Program-made: the position numbers and the translations under genes
Source: Salticus scenicus
Lineage: Eukaryota; Arthropoda; Arachnida; Araneae; Salticidae
NCBI GenBank assembly: GCA_963930645.1
Contig: OZ005654.1
Span: forward strand, 268,686,282 to 268,750,281
Reading direction: 5' to 3'
DNA length: 64,000 nucleotides
Part shown: one piece after another, positions 35,911 through 47,367 of the stretch
Layout: every line of letters starts with the position of its first letter
Numbering within the stretch: the first letter of the stretch is position 1
The notes under the pieces: model-generated
What the model was told of the DNA's origin: nothing
Databases searched by the model: none
Seen by the model: the letters and a program-made list of their open reading frames with translations, nothing else

Positions 35911-36879
35911 CGCGTAATTTGGGTTAAAGTGAAAAAAAAGTAAGATTTTTCTTAACCTATATAACACTATCTCAAAATATTAAGTTATGTTTTATATTAT
36001 ATAACTCGTTTTTGTTTATCATTTGTATTTGAAAAATTGTATAGTATAACAAAAATTGCTAATATTACAAAAAATATCTATAGAAAAACAGTTAATGTAC
36101 AAAAATGAAAGGAATTTTAATTACGTAAATTACAATGAATGAAATATAATTAATGCTTCCTACTTTTATATTAAAAAAAAAAGAAATAGTAAAATATTTT
36201 ACTGCAATAAATCATATCCGGATACTCAAGATTGGTAAAGCTTACTTTATCTTACTCTTGACAGATCAATATGCCAGTAGTGTGATCATTCATTTGAGAA
36301 ACACTCGAGGAAAGGCGATGTCAGTAGCAGATGATACATGTGTGACCACTTGTAACTATCTAGTTGGATAAAAGATTCTTTTTTCGAATGGAAATACTTT
36401 TTATTTTAGTCACTTATTTCTAAAAATAAAGAATATATTAAGAGAAAAAAAAACACTTAAGTCATTTATTAAATAAGCTGTTTTTAGAAAAATTAAGATA
36501 ATAGTGACAAAAAAAAAAAAAATGATTTTTTAAGAATTATCGAGAAGATACTTGAAAAACCTAATTTTTCATTCAAAGATTTCATTTAAATTATTTTATA
36601 CTGTAACAGTTTATATAACAGAACTTTTGAAAAAAAGAATCTTAAATAATAGAGAATTTCAATATGCAAAAAATTAGTGGATTATACATTTAAATTATTT
36701 TTTTCATCCTAAAAAACAATACTACAAAATTTATGCAATAAATTAAATAATTATTAGGTTTATAGTATAAAATTAATATTATTTTAAATCTCTGATCTGC
36801 AGAAAAATTACACAGGTCCAAGGTGATTTTTTTTTCTTTTTTTTTTTTTTTTTTTTTTTTTTTTCATCAAGGTGGTATA
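35911..36879. other. AT-rich DNA, no gene seen
   Basis: A T-rich tract lies at 36826-36864. The open frame at 36153-36371 encodes an unrecognised peptide without family features. Confidence 0.45.
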
Positions 36880-37240
36880 TTTTTCTGGTGTATTTTTGAA
36901 TTCTGTTTAAGGAACAAATATTCAAAAATTTCCATAATGTACCGTTTCAGCAAAAAATGGGATTGTATTAGCTTAAAGCTCCACTTTTACAACTCCCATT
37001 TAAGTTATTTCCCAGAAAATTTGGGTGATGTGTGGGAAGAACGAGAAGAGTTATTTCACCAAGACACCAAAGAAATGTAGTGAAGGTATCAGGGACGATG
37101 GGGGTGTTAACATGTCAGCAGATTATTGTTGGATGTTGCATAGAGAATTCTCCCTCACAAGCCCTTCAAGCTGCGTACAAGGTAAAATGCTCTAAAAGGG
37201 GTTTCGACGTAAAGAAACACATTAAAAAGATAATGTGTAA
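36880..37240 (+). pseudogene. Remnant of a recurrent transposon-associated ORF
   Basis: Two adjoining frames form one degenerate protein segment: SLKLHFYNSHLSYFPENLG at 36970-37025, then a RFHQD-like motif reading LFHQDTKEM at about 37050-37077. In the next frame an alignable tail follows to about 37240 (basic, ending in KKHIKKIMCK). I recall the motif LHFLHSHLDYFPENLG..GERFHQDI as a common arthropod repeat-derived ORF of unclear function. A frameshift and a stop at about 37078 break it. Naming it further would be guesswork. Confidence 0.55.
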
Positions 37241-37593
37241 ATAACAGCCGATTTTAATGTATTTTATACATAAATTGTTTCGAATTTGATATAGCATCAG
37301 GTGAATTATTCTGAACTTCATCCTTTGTGAAAATTCCTTACTTGGTAGGAAAAATAGACAATCATGTCTGAATTCATCGCATTAAAATACATTAGAAACA
37401 CCCAACGCAGTGAAAAAAGAAATTGAAAAGCACTATTTCCCTGGCCTGTGTTATTTACTAATAACTGTTTTACTTAGAAATTTAGCTGAAACTTAAATAA
37501 TATTACTGAGAAAAAAGAAAGTCTTAAAGCAACAATACAATATAATAATTGGAAAAATGAAAATTATGTTTTGTGGAATTAAGAAAGATATAG

Positions 37594-37596
<3 letters not shown>

Positions 37597-37675
<79 letters not shown>
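37597..37675. repeat. Long (TA)n microsatellite
   Basis: About 40 uninterrupted TA units. Tyr-Ile repeat frames across it on both strands are artefacts. Confidence 0.95.
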
Positions 37676-37679
<4 letters not shown>

Positions 37680-37942
37680 TTTAAACAATTCAATTTTGTT
37701 TTTAACATATTTCATTTTTTATGTATATACTATAAAAGAAGTATACATTTTTAATTGTGCAAGTTATAACTTTTATATGCAGAAAATAAGACAAAAATTT
37801 CAAATTTAACTTATCATGACAATTATTTATTTTCATAGTATATGCAGTAAACTTTTAAATGTATCAAAGAAGGCTTACACAAGTAATATTCAATATATAG
37901 CTTTTGTATTTTCTTCTTTTTTTATTTTATTTTGCATGACAG

Positions 37943-38003
37943 ACATCAAGGGCATTGTTTTAGAACTTCTCCAAATACATAAAGCTAGTGATTATAATGA
38001 AGG
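37943..38003 (+). CDS. Candidate short internal exon, unknown product
   Basis: A 61-bp segment lies between a pyrimidine-rich tract ending in an AG acceptor (attttgcatgacag, ending 37942) and a consensus donor (gtatgt at 38004). The frame between them encodes a compositionally normal peptide (IKGIVLELLQIHKASDYNE), unlike the low-complexity peptides around it. I do not recognise the protein. It could belong to an unseen host gene spanning this window or be coincidence; the segment is short, so confidence is low. Confidence 0.25.
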
Positions 38004-39265
38004 GTATGTAATGCTTACCTACATTATTGAAAGTTTATATCTCCGGTTAAATATATTGAATTTAGACACTAAAAGGTGATGATTTAGGACAGAGATGGAC
38101 TCTTTAGAAACAAGTGTATATTGCATTTTGAAACGCTTAAAAAATTAAATAAAAGTGTGATAAATGTTTTGAGCGCTTTACATGTTGATTTTTTTTTATT
38201 TTTACAAATAGTTTTCTTTGAAATTAATCAACTGGTAATTACATCTAGTATGTAATAACTATTTATTCTGCATAAAAAAAAATATATACATTCATGTTTA
38301 GAGAAATGAATCATTTCTTAAAAGTAATTACCAAAGCTTCTTTACATGTGTTACATACACTGTATCAGTATATAAGCGCAGTATATGTATTTAAACTGTA
38401 TATGTATATATGTGTGTGTGTATGTGTGTTAAATTGTCATCAAGATTTTAAAAGACTGTTTCAGACGTTTATTCTGTCAATCGCGTTTTTATGTAATAAA
38501 ATAAACAATGTTTATTATTTTACTTTCTGACAAGTTTTATATAAATTCTATAGTTAAAGAAGCCAAAATGATAGTTATAAGAAAAGAAGTGCCATGCCAT
38601 TAAAAATGCCTAATTAAGGAACAATAAATATTTTAACAGTTTAATAGTATGCAAATATTTTTTAAAAACTTCTAAAATGGATTAAATATGAATTATGTGT
38701 TTGAATGTCAAGAACTAAATCAATAGAGAACAAGAAATTTTAAAATGCAAATCTGCCAAGCTTTTTCAAAATAATAATAATTATTATAAAATAGATAAAA
38801 AAAATTAAATAATAATAATAATAATTTTAAAAAAATAGGTTACAGATCTATAAAACAGTTTAAAAAAAAATTAAAAAATAGGGTATTTCTATATATCTCC
38901 TGTTTCTATTGTATCACCATTCTCCCTATAAAATAATCCTTTGTAAAACATACGAAAAGGGTTAGTAGTGAAGAAATTAGGTTCCCTTTTTTTTTCAAGG
39001 AAGGATATAGTAGTGACAGGGAAAATTATATCGAAATTAAGGGTTGTTGAATTTTATGTCGCTTGCAAAATTCTATAATACATCCACCATTAGTAAAATA
39101 AATACTTTTTTATATTTTTATACTTTATATTTCATTATTCACAGAAATATGATTAAAATATTGTTTTAATTTGAAAATTTATGTACGTAAATGTGCAAAT
39201 ATTATTCATTTTATTAAATATATTTGTAATTATCATTGCCACATTCCAAGAATTAATAATATTCC
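38004..39265. other. AT-rich DNA, no gene seen
   Basis: Homopolymer and (TAA)n-like tracts only. Confidence 0.5.
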
Positions 39266-39269
39266 AGAG

Positions 39270-40090
39270 GATGTTGTTTAGGTGTACACAAACGATAGTA
39301 ATAATGATAATGATTGTACAGGCAATGGAATTTACATAAAATCACAAAATCAAGAAGTAAGAATTCAGAGAATGAATCCTGACTACTGCTCTGTCTTTCA
39401 TAGCGAATTAATAGTCATAGATGAAGACCTTGATTCACGTGGACCACTCACTGATGGAAAAGAAATCTGGATTCTCTCAGATGGCAGAAGCTTTATCGAA
39501 CACTTGGCTAACTGGCATAGTGTAAGAAATGATATTGAAGTTAATATTCTTAAAAAGTTGAAGCGCCTTTCCTCATCTCATTAGATTCACCTACAGTGGA
39601 TTCCCTCCCATGTTGGTATCAAGAACAACGAGACTGCTTACAGCCTAGCCAAAGTCGGTGCTGGCGAAGTCTTCGTGTCTTCTTTGCCTCACACCTATAT
39701 GGAGCTTTTTTTCAAAATGGTCAAGAATAAGAATAAATCCTCTTGGCGTGTTCCACGTGTACCTCCATTGGTATCTAAGTGACCGGCCAGGTGACTTTCT
39801 GGTACTTGATTGTAACAGACAAGATCAAACCACCCCCACTAGTATCCTCATTGTTCATCCTGGATCTTTGACATTTTTAGGTGGTTTCAAGTGTTATGAA
39901 GTCTATACCAAGTGTTCTTTTGAGTAGGCTTTCACTGACCATACTCTCGCATGCTTGGGGCTCTCTAGGCAGGATCTTACAGGCAATCCTCTATTTAGTT
40001 CATGATTTCTGTAGGGTTCACAATTTCATGCACCTGATTTAGCCCTGCTAGTTTTTGGGGAATAGCAGCAGCAACAACAACAACATTACC
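39270..40090 (+). pseudogene. Non-LTR retrotransposon RNase H fragment
   Basis: The frame at 39273-39780 matches the RNase H domain at the C-terminal end of some arthropod LINE polyproteins. Its order is GNGIYIKS, NPDYCSVFHSELIVID (Glu at about 39407), EIWILSDGRSFI (Asp at about 39475), WIPSHVGIKNNETAYSLAK (39600-39655). The first catalytic Asp of the TDGS-type motif is Asn here (TNDS). A TAG at 39582-39584 interrupts the domain where Gln is expected, and more stops follow from about 39780. A decayed C-terminal zinc-finger-like segment runs to about 40020, then a (CAA)n-like stretch near 40070-40085 that may be the 3' end. The reverse transcriptase is absent, as expected of a 5'-truncated copy. 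The clade (I-like or Jockey-like) cannot be settled by eye. Confidence 0.78.
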
Positions 40091-41194
40091 ACATTCCTCT
40101 ATTTCTGTACCACTGATTATTTAAATACTTTAATCAATATTATTATTATTATTATATCATTTTTCTAATTACAAAATATTTAATTGTTGACGTTCAAACA
40201 CCTCAATAATGTCATTCAATTATATAATAAATTTATATGACAGTATTTGATCTGATTTTTAACATAGTTGTTTTTATTTGTTTATAGATCCGTATTGCCG
40301 AATAAAAGATGTTTTATTCTCTCGTTTAAAATTTATCTTCATTGCACGAACATTACATTTATTTTTAAAACTATTCATGAGCTTCAAATTGTATGTATAT
40401 TAATTTATAATTAAACGTAATAATAGCTCTAATTAAATAATAAAATATAGCTACGAATTACTATAATTTAAAATAAAATTTTGATAGTTAAATTATGTTT
40501 GTGAGATTCATTATTTATGAGTAATACTTTTATATATGTATGTAAAGTCTTTCTTATTAACTGAGTAAAATATAACGTTTCTCAAAAAATTCATAGAAAC
40601 CTTTACTTATATCTGAAAATGTAACCATGTTAAAGTCTATATATATAGAGATATACATTATATATTCCTGTACTCATGAAACAATATGCATTTTATTGGG
40701 GTTACGTGTATAATATTTATAGACATTACACACGTATTACTACAATATAAATAAAAACGTCATGTGTCAGAATTATTATAAAAAGTAATAAAAGTTTACA
40801 AGTAAATATTTTAAACGCTATCTTTACATGTAAGTTAGAAAGTCAAAATTACTGAAAAAGCATTTTAATAGTCTAATTTATCCCCACGTTTTACATGAGA
40901 GAGGCTTTTTATTAACATAAAAGAGAAAAAAATAAATGAAACAACTCTTATAAAAGAAATTTATGATGTCGTTGGTTTTATACTCTAATCAAGAATTGCT
41001 GTTTAATTTTCCTTCTTCAAACTGCAAGTAAAAAAAAAAACTTTATTTCTGTGTGATAAATACAAGCACTAATTTTTCTGTCGTTAAAAAAAAAAAAAAA
41101 AAAAAAAAAAGAGGATTATAAAACAAAAAAATATCTCTAAATAATTTACATAAAAATTTCATAAAGCATGTTTGTGAAGAAAGTAAATAATTAT
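40091..41194. other. AT-rich DNA, no gene seen
   Basis: Poly(A) tracts near 41028-41042 and 41086-41110. No recognisable feature. Confidence 0.5.
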
Positions 41195-41400
41195 CTATAT
41201 TTTATGAGATATTTTTACTTCCACTACCCGACTACCGTAGGTAACGGAAGTATTGTATTCGGTACAAAAATTCGATATCGAGTTTTTACACGTTTTAAGC
41301 TGTCCTGAGTCCAAAAAAAGTAGTTTTTGACAATTGGTCAGTTTGTACGTATGTGTGTGCGTATGTATGGGGGAATCTTGTGGAATCACTCACAGACAGC
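41195..41400 (-). repeat. Hairpin-ended dispersed repeat (type B), 3' fragment
   Basis: This is the reverse complement of the end of 33046-33690. It has the hairpin at 41216-41252 (ACTTCC...GGAAGT), then attcgatatcgag, ctgagtccaaaaa and a gtatgtgtgtgcgtatgtat stretch. It is cut off after about 200 bp. Confidence 0.7.
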
Positions 41401-41489
41401 TATTAGAGAGCTCGGCCTGACTGAGTCAGCTAAACTCAGAAAAGACATCTGACTGCTCTAAGGAAGTATAGCACACTACATTTTATTTT

Positions 41490-42390
41490 TTACTTCCATT
41501 GCGTGACTACCGTAGGTAATGGAAGTACTGTGTTCGGTTTAAAAATTCAATATTGAGTTTTCACCTGATTTACACGTTTCAAGGTCTCCTGAGTCCAAAT
41601 TGGCAATTGGGCAGTGCGTATCTGTATATTTTTGTGTATGTATGTATTGGGGGATCTTCTGGCTATCATATCTCCTAAACTAATAAAAATAAAACGGCAA
41701 AACTTCAGAATTGAGACAGGTCTGATGTACAGATGAATTTTTTCATTTTTGGTGAAAATTTGGAAATCGGAAGTGGGACATCAAAAACCGAATGTGGGAC
41801 TGTAAGGCCATATCTCAAAAAACTGCTTTAACGATTTTCTTCAACGTTTTTATATAAACATTCAATTAAATGTCTTTTCCAATGATATCGTTGGTTATTT
41901 CAAGAAAACTGATAGGCGACCTGTTTAAATAGCTCAAATTCAGATCTTGCAATTACGTTCCTTTAAAAACGGCTGAATTTTTTTTTTTTTTACTTGCCAT
42001 ATTTACTACTTTTTAAATATCCTTTTGTATGAAATTGTTCTTTTCTTGTCAATAAATGATTATACAAAGTTTTGGTAAAAGTTGGCATCTCAAAAACGGC
42101 TCTAACGATTTTCTTGAAAATTTTTACATAAATCCATTTTATATATCTTTTCTCATGTATTACAAGGTTATTACAGAAAAATTAACAGTAAACTTGCTTA
42201 GGTAAGGTCAGTTTTAGATCTTGGAAACTGTGTTTCAAAGTTTACCATTATTATTATTTTTATTTTTTAACTCGCTATGTAAACTTTGTTTTATATATCT
42301 TCACACGTTTATTAAGTTTTCTTTCCGGAAATATTTTAGGTTTCTACTTCGTTAGGTCAATTTCATGTCTTATGATCTCATTATATTTTC
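41490..42390 (-). repeat. Hairpin-ended dispersed repeat (type B), long copy
   Basis: The terminal hairpin is ACTTCCATT (41492-41500) with AATGGAAGT (41518-41526). Then follow ctcctgagtccaaa, a gtatgtatt stretch, and two or more internal blocks of the type aaaacggctctaacgatttt, giving an internal periodicity of roughly 250-270 bp. It extends to about 42390, where tggaagtcg-like sequence fades into AT-rich DNA. Confidence 0.65.
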
Positions 42391-43683
42391 TGATCACATC
42401 TCCAAAAAATGCATATAATACATTTAATAGTGGGTATTGGAAGTCGTGGGGTTGTTTCACGACATTTTTAAAATACTTGTAAAGGAATTAATTCTTCAAA
42501 CCTACATGTGATACATAAACTGGTCATTTATTGTTATGAGTTGCCTGAGTTGCATAATAAAAATTAATCTCAGATTTTGTTATTTAATTTTACTTACCTA
42601 CTTTTATTAAATATTAAACAATATTTTACAATTACATGATATTATAGTGTGGTGTTAAGGAAAATTCTCATTTTTATATTTGTCCATTTGTTTAAAGGTG
42701 TGGCTAACATTTTTTTAAATAAATCCACATTAATGTTAATTACTATCTGACTTTTAATATCTATTTCACATGCAACTTTCAATAAGGAATAAATCACTTT
42801 GATGAATCAGATGAGGATGAGAATTGTCAAAATCGAAGCAATTAAAAATACCTATAGATAGTTGTTATAGAATGTACTAAGCTATGTAATATTTTAAAAA
42901 TAATATCATTTTACAGCTATTTAAACATTATTTAAAAATTTCTACAACATTTTAATTTCATTTCTCTTGGGTTCCAAATTTTGAGAATGATTAGTTATTT
43001 ATAATAAAGATCCTTTATATAATCTTTCTAACTATTTATGTTAATTTTAATTAGTTTATCTGTCAGAAAACTGAGCATTCATTTTGAAAACAAGAAATTT
43101 TTACATTTTTTACGAAACTCTTAAATTCAATCGCATGACAAAAAGTCATGAAGATTTGAAAGTTTATTTATTTTATTTTATTTTTTTATTTTATTTTATT
43201 TTTTTGTAATTGATGCTACAGTTCAGATATAAAACATTCAATGTATGTACAGATGTGTTTGGTTACGTACAAAAGATACACAATAAAATAACTAGAGCTT
43301 TCAAATGACTTAGATCTAGCATAGAGCATTTTGAAATTAAGCATTCTTTTGTATTATTTTTCCATAAAAACTTTTCATTTAAAAATTACTTTTTATCATT
43401 TCAAATACGCTATATGCATAAAAATTATATATATTTCATGGCAGTACTTGATTTGAGAACGAGTACAATGGGAAAAAAATAATTTCAACATCCCTTGTCC
43501 TTTTAAAGCTTAAACGCATATTAAATGTGTTCAAAATTAACTTACAAACACTTTCATTTTGGAAATTGACACTTTATCTACCAGTTATTAAGGTATCAGC
43601 TTCATTTTGCAAAACGTGATTAAATGTTTATTATCCCAATATTAAATAATGGAAAGGCTTCTTTTCCCAACACAGATCTTAGT
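42391..43683. other. AT-rich DNA, no gene seen
   Basis: It has a (TTTTA)n-like tract at 43170-43206. No coding feature was recognised. Confidence 0.5.
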
Positions 43684-44193
43684 AGATATATAATGAGAGT
43701 TTAACGCCACTCGGAGGTGGAGGTGCGGAGGTGTGTCGAGTGTGGAAGAAGGAGCTGAATTGTGGTGGAGGTGGGATTATTTTTTTCCCTGATCTTGGAC
43801 GAGGGTTCGTTGCCACCGGGAGAGTACAAACTTGTAGAGTGTTACCATGTGAAGTGAATGAGTCATTACCTTAGACGAGGCTTCTCATAATGACGGTGCT
43901 GCCATCTACGGCGAGAATTAGAATGTTTTCACGAATTTCGCGGACTTAACAATTTTTTGGACTTGAAATTTTTACGGCTCGTAGATACGAACTGAGGGTA
44001 AAAATAGTTTCAGGGTTTGATAAGTGATTGAGGGTTATACTTATCAAGCCATGAAGCCATGTTTGTGAGTGCACTTATAAGGTGTATAAAGAGATGTGTC
44101 GCACAAGTGACTCATTCTAAAAAGTATTTTTGTACGAGGAAGATATGATGCGCTTTCGAGTGAATGCCAGTCATAATAAAATTTTATGTTGTA

Positions 44194-45235
44194 ATGATGG
44201 AGATGTATGAGGATGCAAGTCACTCAGGAAGTTTTGGTGCTGTAAAAGACTTGCTTCGTGCTGCAAAAGGAAATATCGATGAAAAAGATTCAGGACTGGC
44301 TGAGCGGAGTCGATGCATACACATTGCACAAAACTGTTCGAAGAAAGTTCCCGACCACTCGGGGGATTGTATATTCCATCTATCAACAGTGGCAGACCGA
44401 CTTAGTGGATCTCGACAGTTTGCAAAAGTTCAATCAAGGGTACCGCTATATTTTGACCTGCATACATATGTCTAAATTTGCGTGGGAGGTCCCTTTGAAG
44501 CAAAAACGGGGAGAAGATATTGTAAAGGCATTATCCCGTCTATTTTTGAGACGAGGAAACCCAAGTCTCTGCAATCGGATGACGGAAAAGATTATCAAAA
44601 CAGAATTTTTCAAAAAAATTTGAAAGAGTAAGGCGTTCGATTTTTTACGACGAATAACAATACGAAAGCTTCTGTCGTAGATCGATTTAACCGAACTTTG
44701 AAAACGAAAATGTGGAAATATTTTACCCTTAATGACACCTACCGCTATTTGACTTGTTGGATCAGTTGTTACATAATTATAATCATACTTACCATTCGAG
44801 TATCAAGAGAACTAGTCTCGAGGTGAACCCTGAAAATCAAACTCAGATATGGTTTACATTATACGGTGACACGGAAAACGCAAAAGGAAAACCCTGCCTG
44901 TTTCAGCTGGGCGATGTTGTACGAGTTTACAAACAGAAATTAACCTTCGAAAAAAGATATGAAACGTACTAGACGGTAGTGTTATTGGTGACCGAATATG
45001 TGAGAAACGACTCTTCCGTCTACCGAATCAAGGACCTGTTGAATCGGGGACCCATTAAAAGAGCCTTTTACCCCAAGATCTTCAGAAAGTGAAACCGAAA
45101 GAGAATTATGCGATTGAAAAGATTTTAGACAAGTGAATACGGAAAAAGCGTGTGGAATACAAAGTGAAAGTTAAAGGTTATCCCAGCAAATCTGACCAAT
45201 GGATTTCCTTCTTTGATTTAATCGCTTTATGAAAG
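44194..45235 (+). pseudogene. Polinton-type integrase-chromodomain pseudogene, left arm
   Basis: The product would be a retroviral-type (rve) DDE integrase with a C-terminal chromodomain, of the kind often annotated as F54H12.3-like. It opens at ATG 44194 (MEMYEDASHSGSFG). A WLSGVDAYTLHK motif is at 44297-44332, and the first catalytic Asp region (QTDLVDL) is at about 44390. RYILTC follows at 44440-44460, and the second Asp region, in a shifted frame, is near 44575. In the third motif the catalytic Glu is Asp (ASVVDRFNR, about 44670-44695). The downstream block HSSIKR...ENQTQIWFTLYGD is at 44790-44875. A TGA at 45134-45136 precedes the chromodomain-like segment (RVEYKVKVKGYPSK). Several frameshifts and stops make it non-functional. 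Confidence 0.82.
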
Positions 45236-45269
45236 AAGTGCTTCGAATGTTGAAAGATCATTTGAAAGC

Positions 45270-45588
45270 ATGTCGTTCTACGTGACGTTACCTTCGGACA
45301 GTTCCAGGAATTATTTTTCCGAGAATAAAATTTGTCATTTTATTACGCGATTGCCCGTCCCCGTTGAATTGAAAGGGGAATGGGAAGTAGGCCTTGACGA
45401 ATTATTTACCTCCACACGTATAATTTGAACCGAAGTAATAATTTATTTGGTTTCGATTTGAATGACCAGTAATCCCGTTTAGTAGACGGATTCCCCCTGA
45501 CTTTTACGAATCGGTGGATGATGTTTTAAAAGTGATGTCTATTGAAGAGATTAAAAATAAAATTTCTTTCACGTACGAGCGCCCACGT
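45270..45588 (+). pseudogene. Second Polinton-associated ORF, left copy, truncated
   Basis: It starts MSFYVTLPSDSS at ATG 45270, about 35 bp after the integrase region. The sequence is readable to about 45415 (KGEWEVGL near 45385), then degenerates through stops. Homology to the right-arm copy ends near 45588, where the sequence switches strand. I recall proteins with this N-terminus next to this integrase type and suspect an element structural protein, but I cannot assign it to a named Polinton gene. Confidence 0.6.
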
Positions 45589-46272
45589 TCAAATGGCGTG
45601 AGCTCACCCAGGTGGTTCCTTATAACGGTTTCCAAAGAGTCGAGCGATTTTCGATTGACAGGTAAGTAGTACGGTCGGTCAAATGTCTCACAAATCATTC
45701 CTCCATCTTTCGTGGTCACATTCACAATTCGTAAAAGGGACATTTTCGATAATTTGGGGTTTCACAATATCCGAATAAACCATCAGCACTCTATAATGCG
45801 CACGGGGATCTGCGACATAGGTACTAAAAATTGTTTGCTCGATATTGACATCAGGCGATGCGATTTCACCTGGGTCGAATCCCAACATCTGCGCTCCCCG
45901 TCATGTAATATCAGTTTAGCTTTATCTTTCACGTTTATACACACCTTTTTCGTGTGGGACTCGTAAGAGAAAGAAATTTTATCTTTAACCTTTTCAATAG
46001 ACATCGCTTTTAAAATGTCATCCACCGATTCGTAAAAGCCAGGGAGAATTCGTCTACCAAACGGGGTTCTAGTCATTCAAATCGAAATTAAATAAATTGT
46101 CACTTCAGTTTACATTACACCAGGTGTGGAGGTAAATAAATTCTATGAGGCCTACTTCCCATTCCCCTTTCAATTTAACGGGGACTGGCAATCGCGTAAT
46201 AAAATGACAAATTTTATTCTCGAGAAAATAATTCCTGGAACTGTCCGAAGGTAACGTCACATAGAACGACAT
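45500..46272 (-). pseudogene. Second Polinton-associated ORF, right copy
   Basis: It starts at 46272 on the minus strand with the same MSFYVTLPSDSS opening and is longer than the left copy. Stops and shifts accumulate around 46080-45910. Two long open segments then follow: a GFDPGEIASPDVNIEQTIF block (about 45880-45825) and a VNVTTKDGGMICETFDRPYY block (about 45725-45665). It ends with GELTPFERGRSYVK (about 45606-45565), which runs into the strand-switch junction. It is broken and not functional. A role as a capsid or other structural protein is an inference only. Confidence 0.6.
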
Positions 46273-46314
46273 GCTTTCAATGATCTTTTAACATTCGAAA
46301 CACTTCTTTTATAA

Positions 46315-47367
46315 GGCGAATAAATCGGAGGAAGAAATCCATTGATCAAATTTGCTGGGATAACCTTTAAATTTCGCTTTGTATTCCACAAGCTTTTTCC
46401 GTATTCACTTGTCTAAAATCTTTTCAATCGTATAATTCTCTTTCGATTTCACTTTCTGAAGTTCTTGGGGGTCAAAGGTTCCTTTAATGGGTTCTTCTAA
46501 CAGGTCCTTGATTCGGTAGACGTGAGGGTCTCTTCTCACACATTCGGTCACCACAAACACTTCGTCCGTCCAGTTCTTTTCATATCCTTTTTCGAAGGTT
46601 AATTTCTGTTTGGAAACTCGTACAGCATCTCCCGGTTGAAACACACAGGGTTTTCTTTTAGCGTTTTCCATGTCACCGTATAATGTAACCCATACCTGAG
46701 TTTGATTTTCAGGGGTCACCTCGACAGGACATCTCTTGATACTCGAATGGAAAGTATGATTATAACTGTGTAACAACTAATCCAACACGTCCAAATCGCG
46801 GTAGGTGTAATTATGGATAAAATATTTCCACATTTTCGTTTTCAAAGTACTGTTAAATCGTTCCACGACAGAAGCTTTCGTATTGTTATTCGTCGTAAAA
46901 AACCGAACGCCTTCCGCTTTCAATTTTTTTTGCAAAAGTCTGTTTTGATACTCTTTTCCGTCATCCGATTGCAGGGACTTGGGTTTCCTCGTCGCAAAAA
47001 TAGACCGGAACGCCATTACAATATATTCACCTCGTTTTTGCTTCTAAGGGACCGCCCACGCAAATTTAGACAGAATGTCTTATGCAGGTCAGAATGTAGC
47101 GGTACTCTTGATTGAACTTTTGCGAACTGCGGAGTTCCACTCGGTCTGCGACTGTTGATCGAGTTCAGTCGGTCTGCCACTGTTGATCGATGGAATATAC
47201 ATACAACCGATTGTTCGGGAACTTTCTTCAAACAGGCTTGTGCAACGTGTATGCATCGACTCCGCTCAGCAGTCGTGAATTTTTTTCTTCCAGATTTTGT
47301 CTTTGGAAGCACGAAACAAGGCCACCAAACTTCCTGCGTGACTTGCATCCTCATACATCTCCATCAT
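46315..47367 (-). pseudogene. Polinton-type integrase-chromodomain pseudogene, right arm
   Basis: This is the inverted counterpart of 44194-45235. It starts at 47367 on the minus strand. The first catalytic Asp region is wrecked by a 24-bp tandem duplication (47140-47190) present only in this copy. The second Asp motif (LQSDDGKEYQN, about 46970-46938) and the third, with intact Glu (ASVVERFNSTLK, about 46880-46845), are good. A TAG at about 46774-46776 replaces a Gln codon seen in the left arm. The following segment is the best preserved open stretch (46776-46405). It ends at TGA 46405-46407, the same nonsense position as in the left arm, ahead of the chromodomain-like tail. Confidence 0.82.

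Noticed and set aside
37493..37754. Tyr-Ile repeat proteins on both strands
   Set aside because: Translation of a (TA)n microsatellite.
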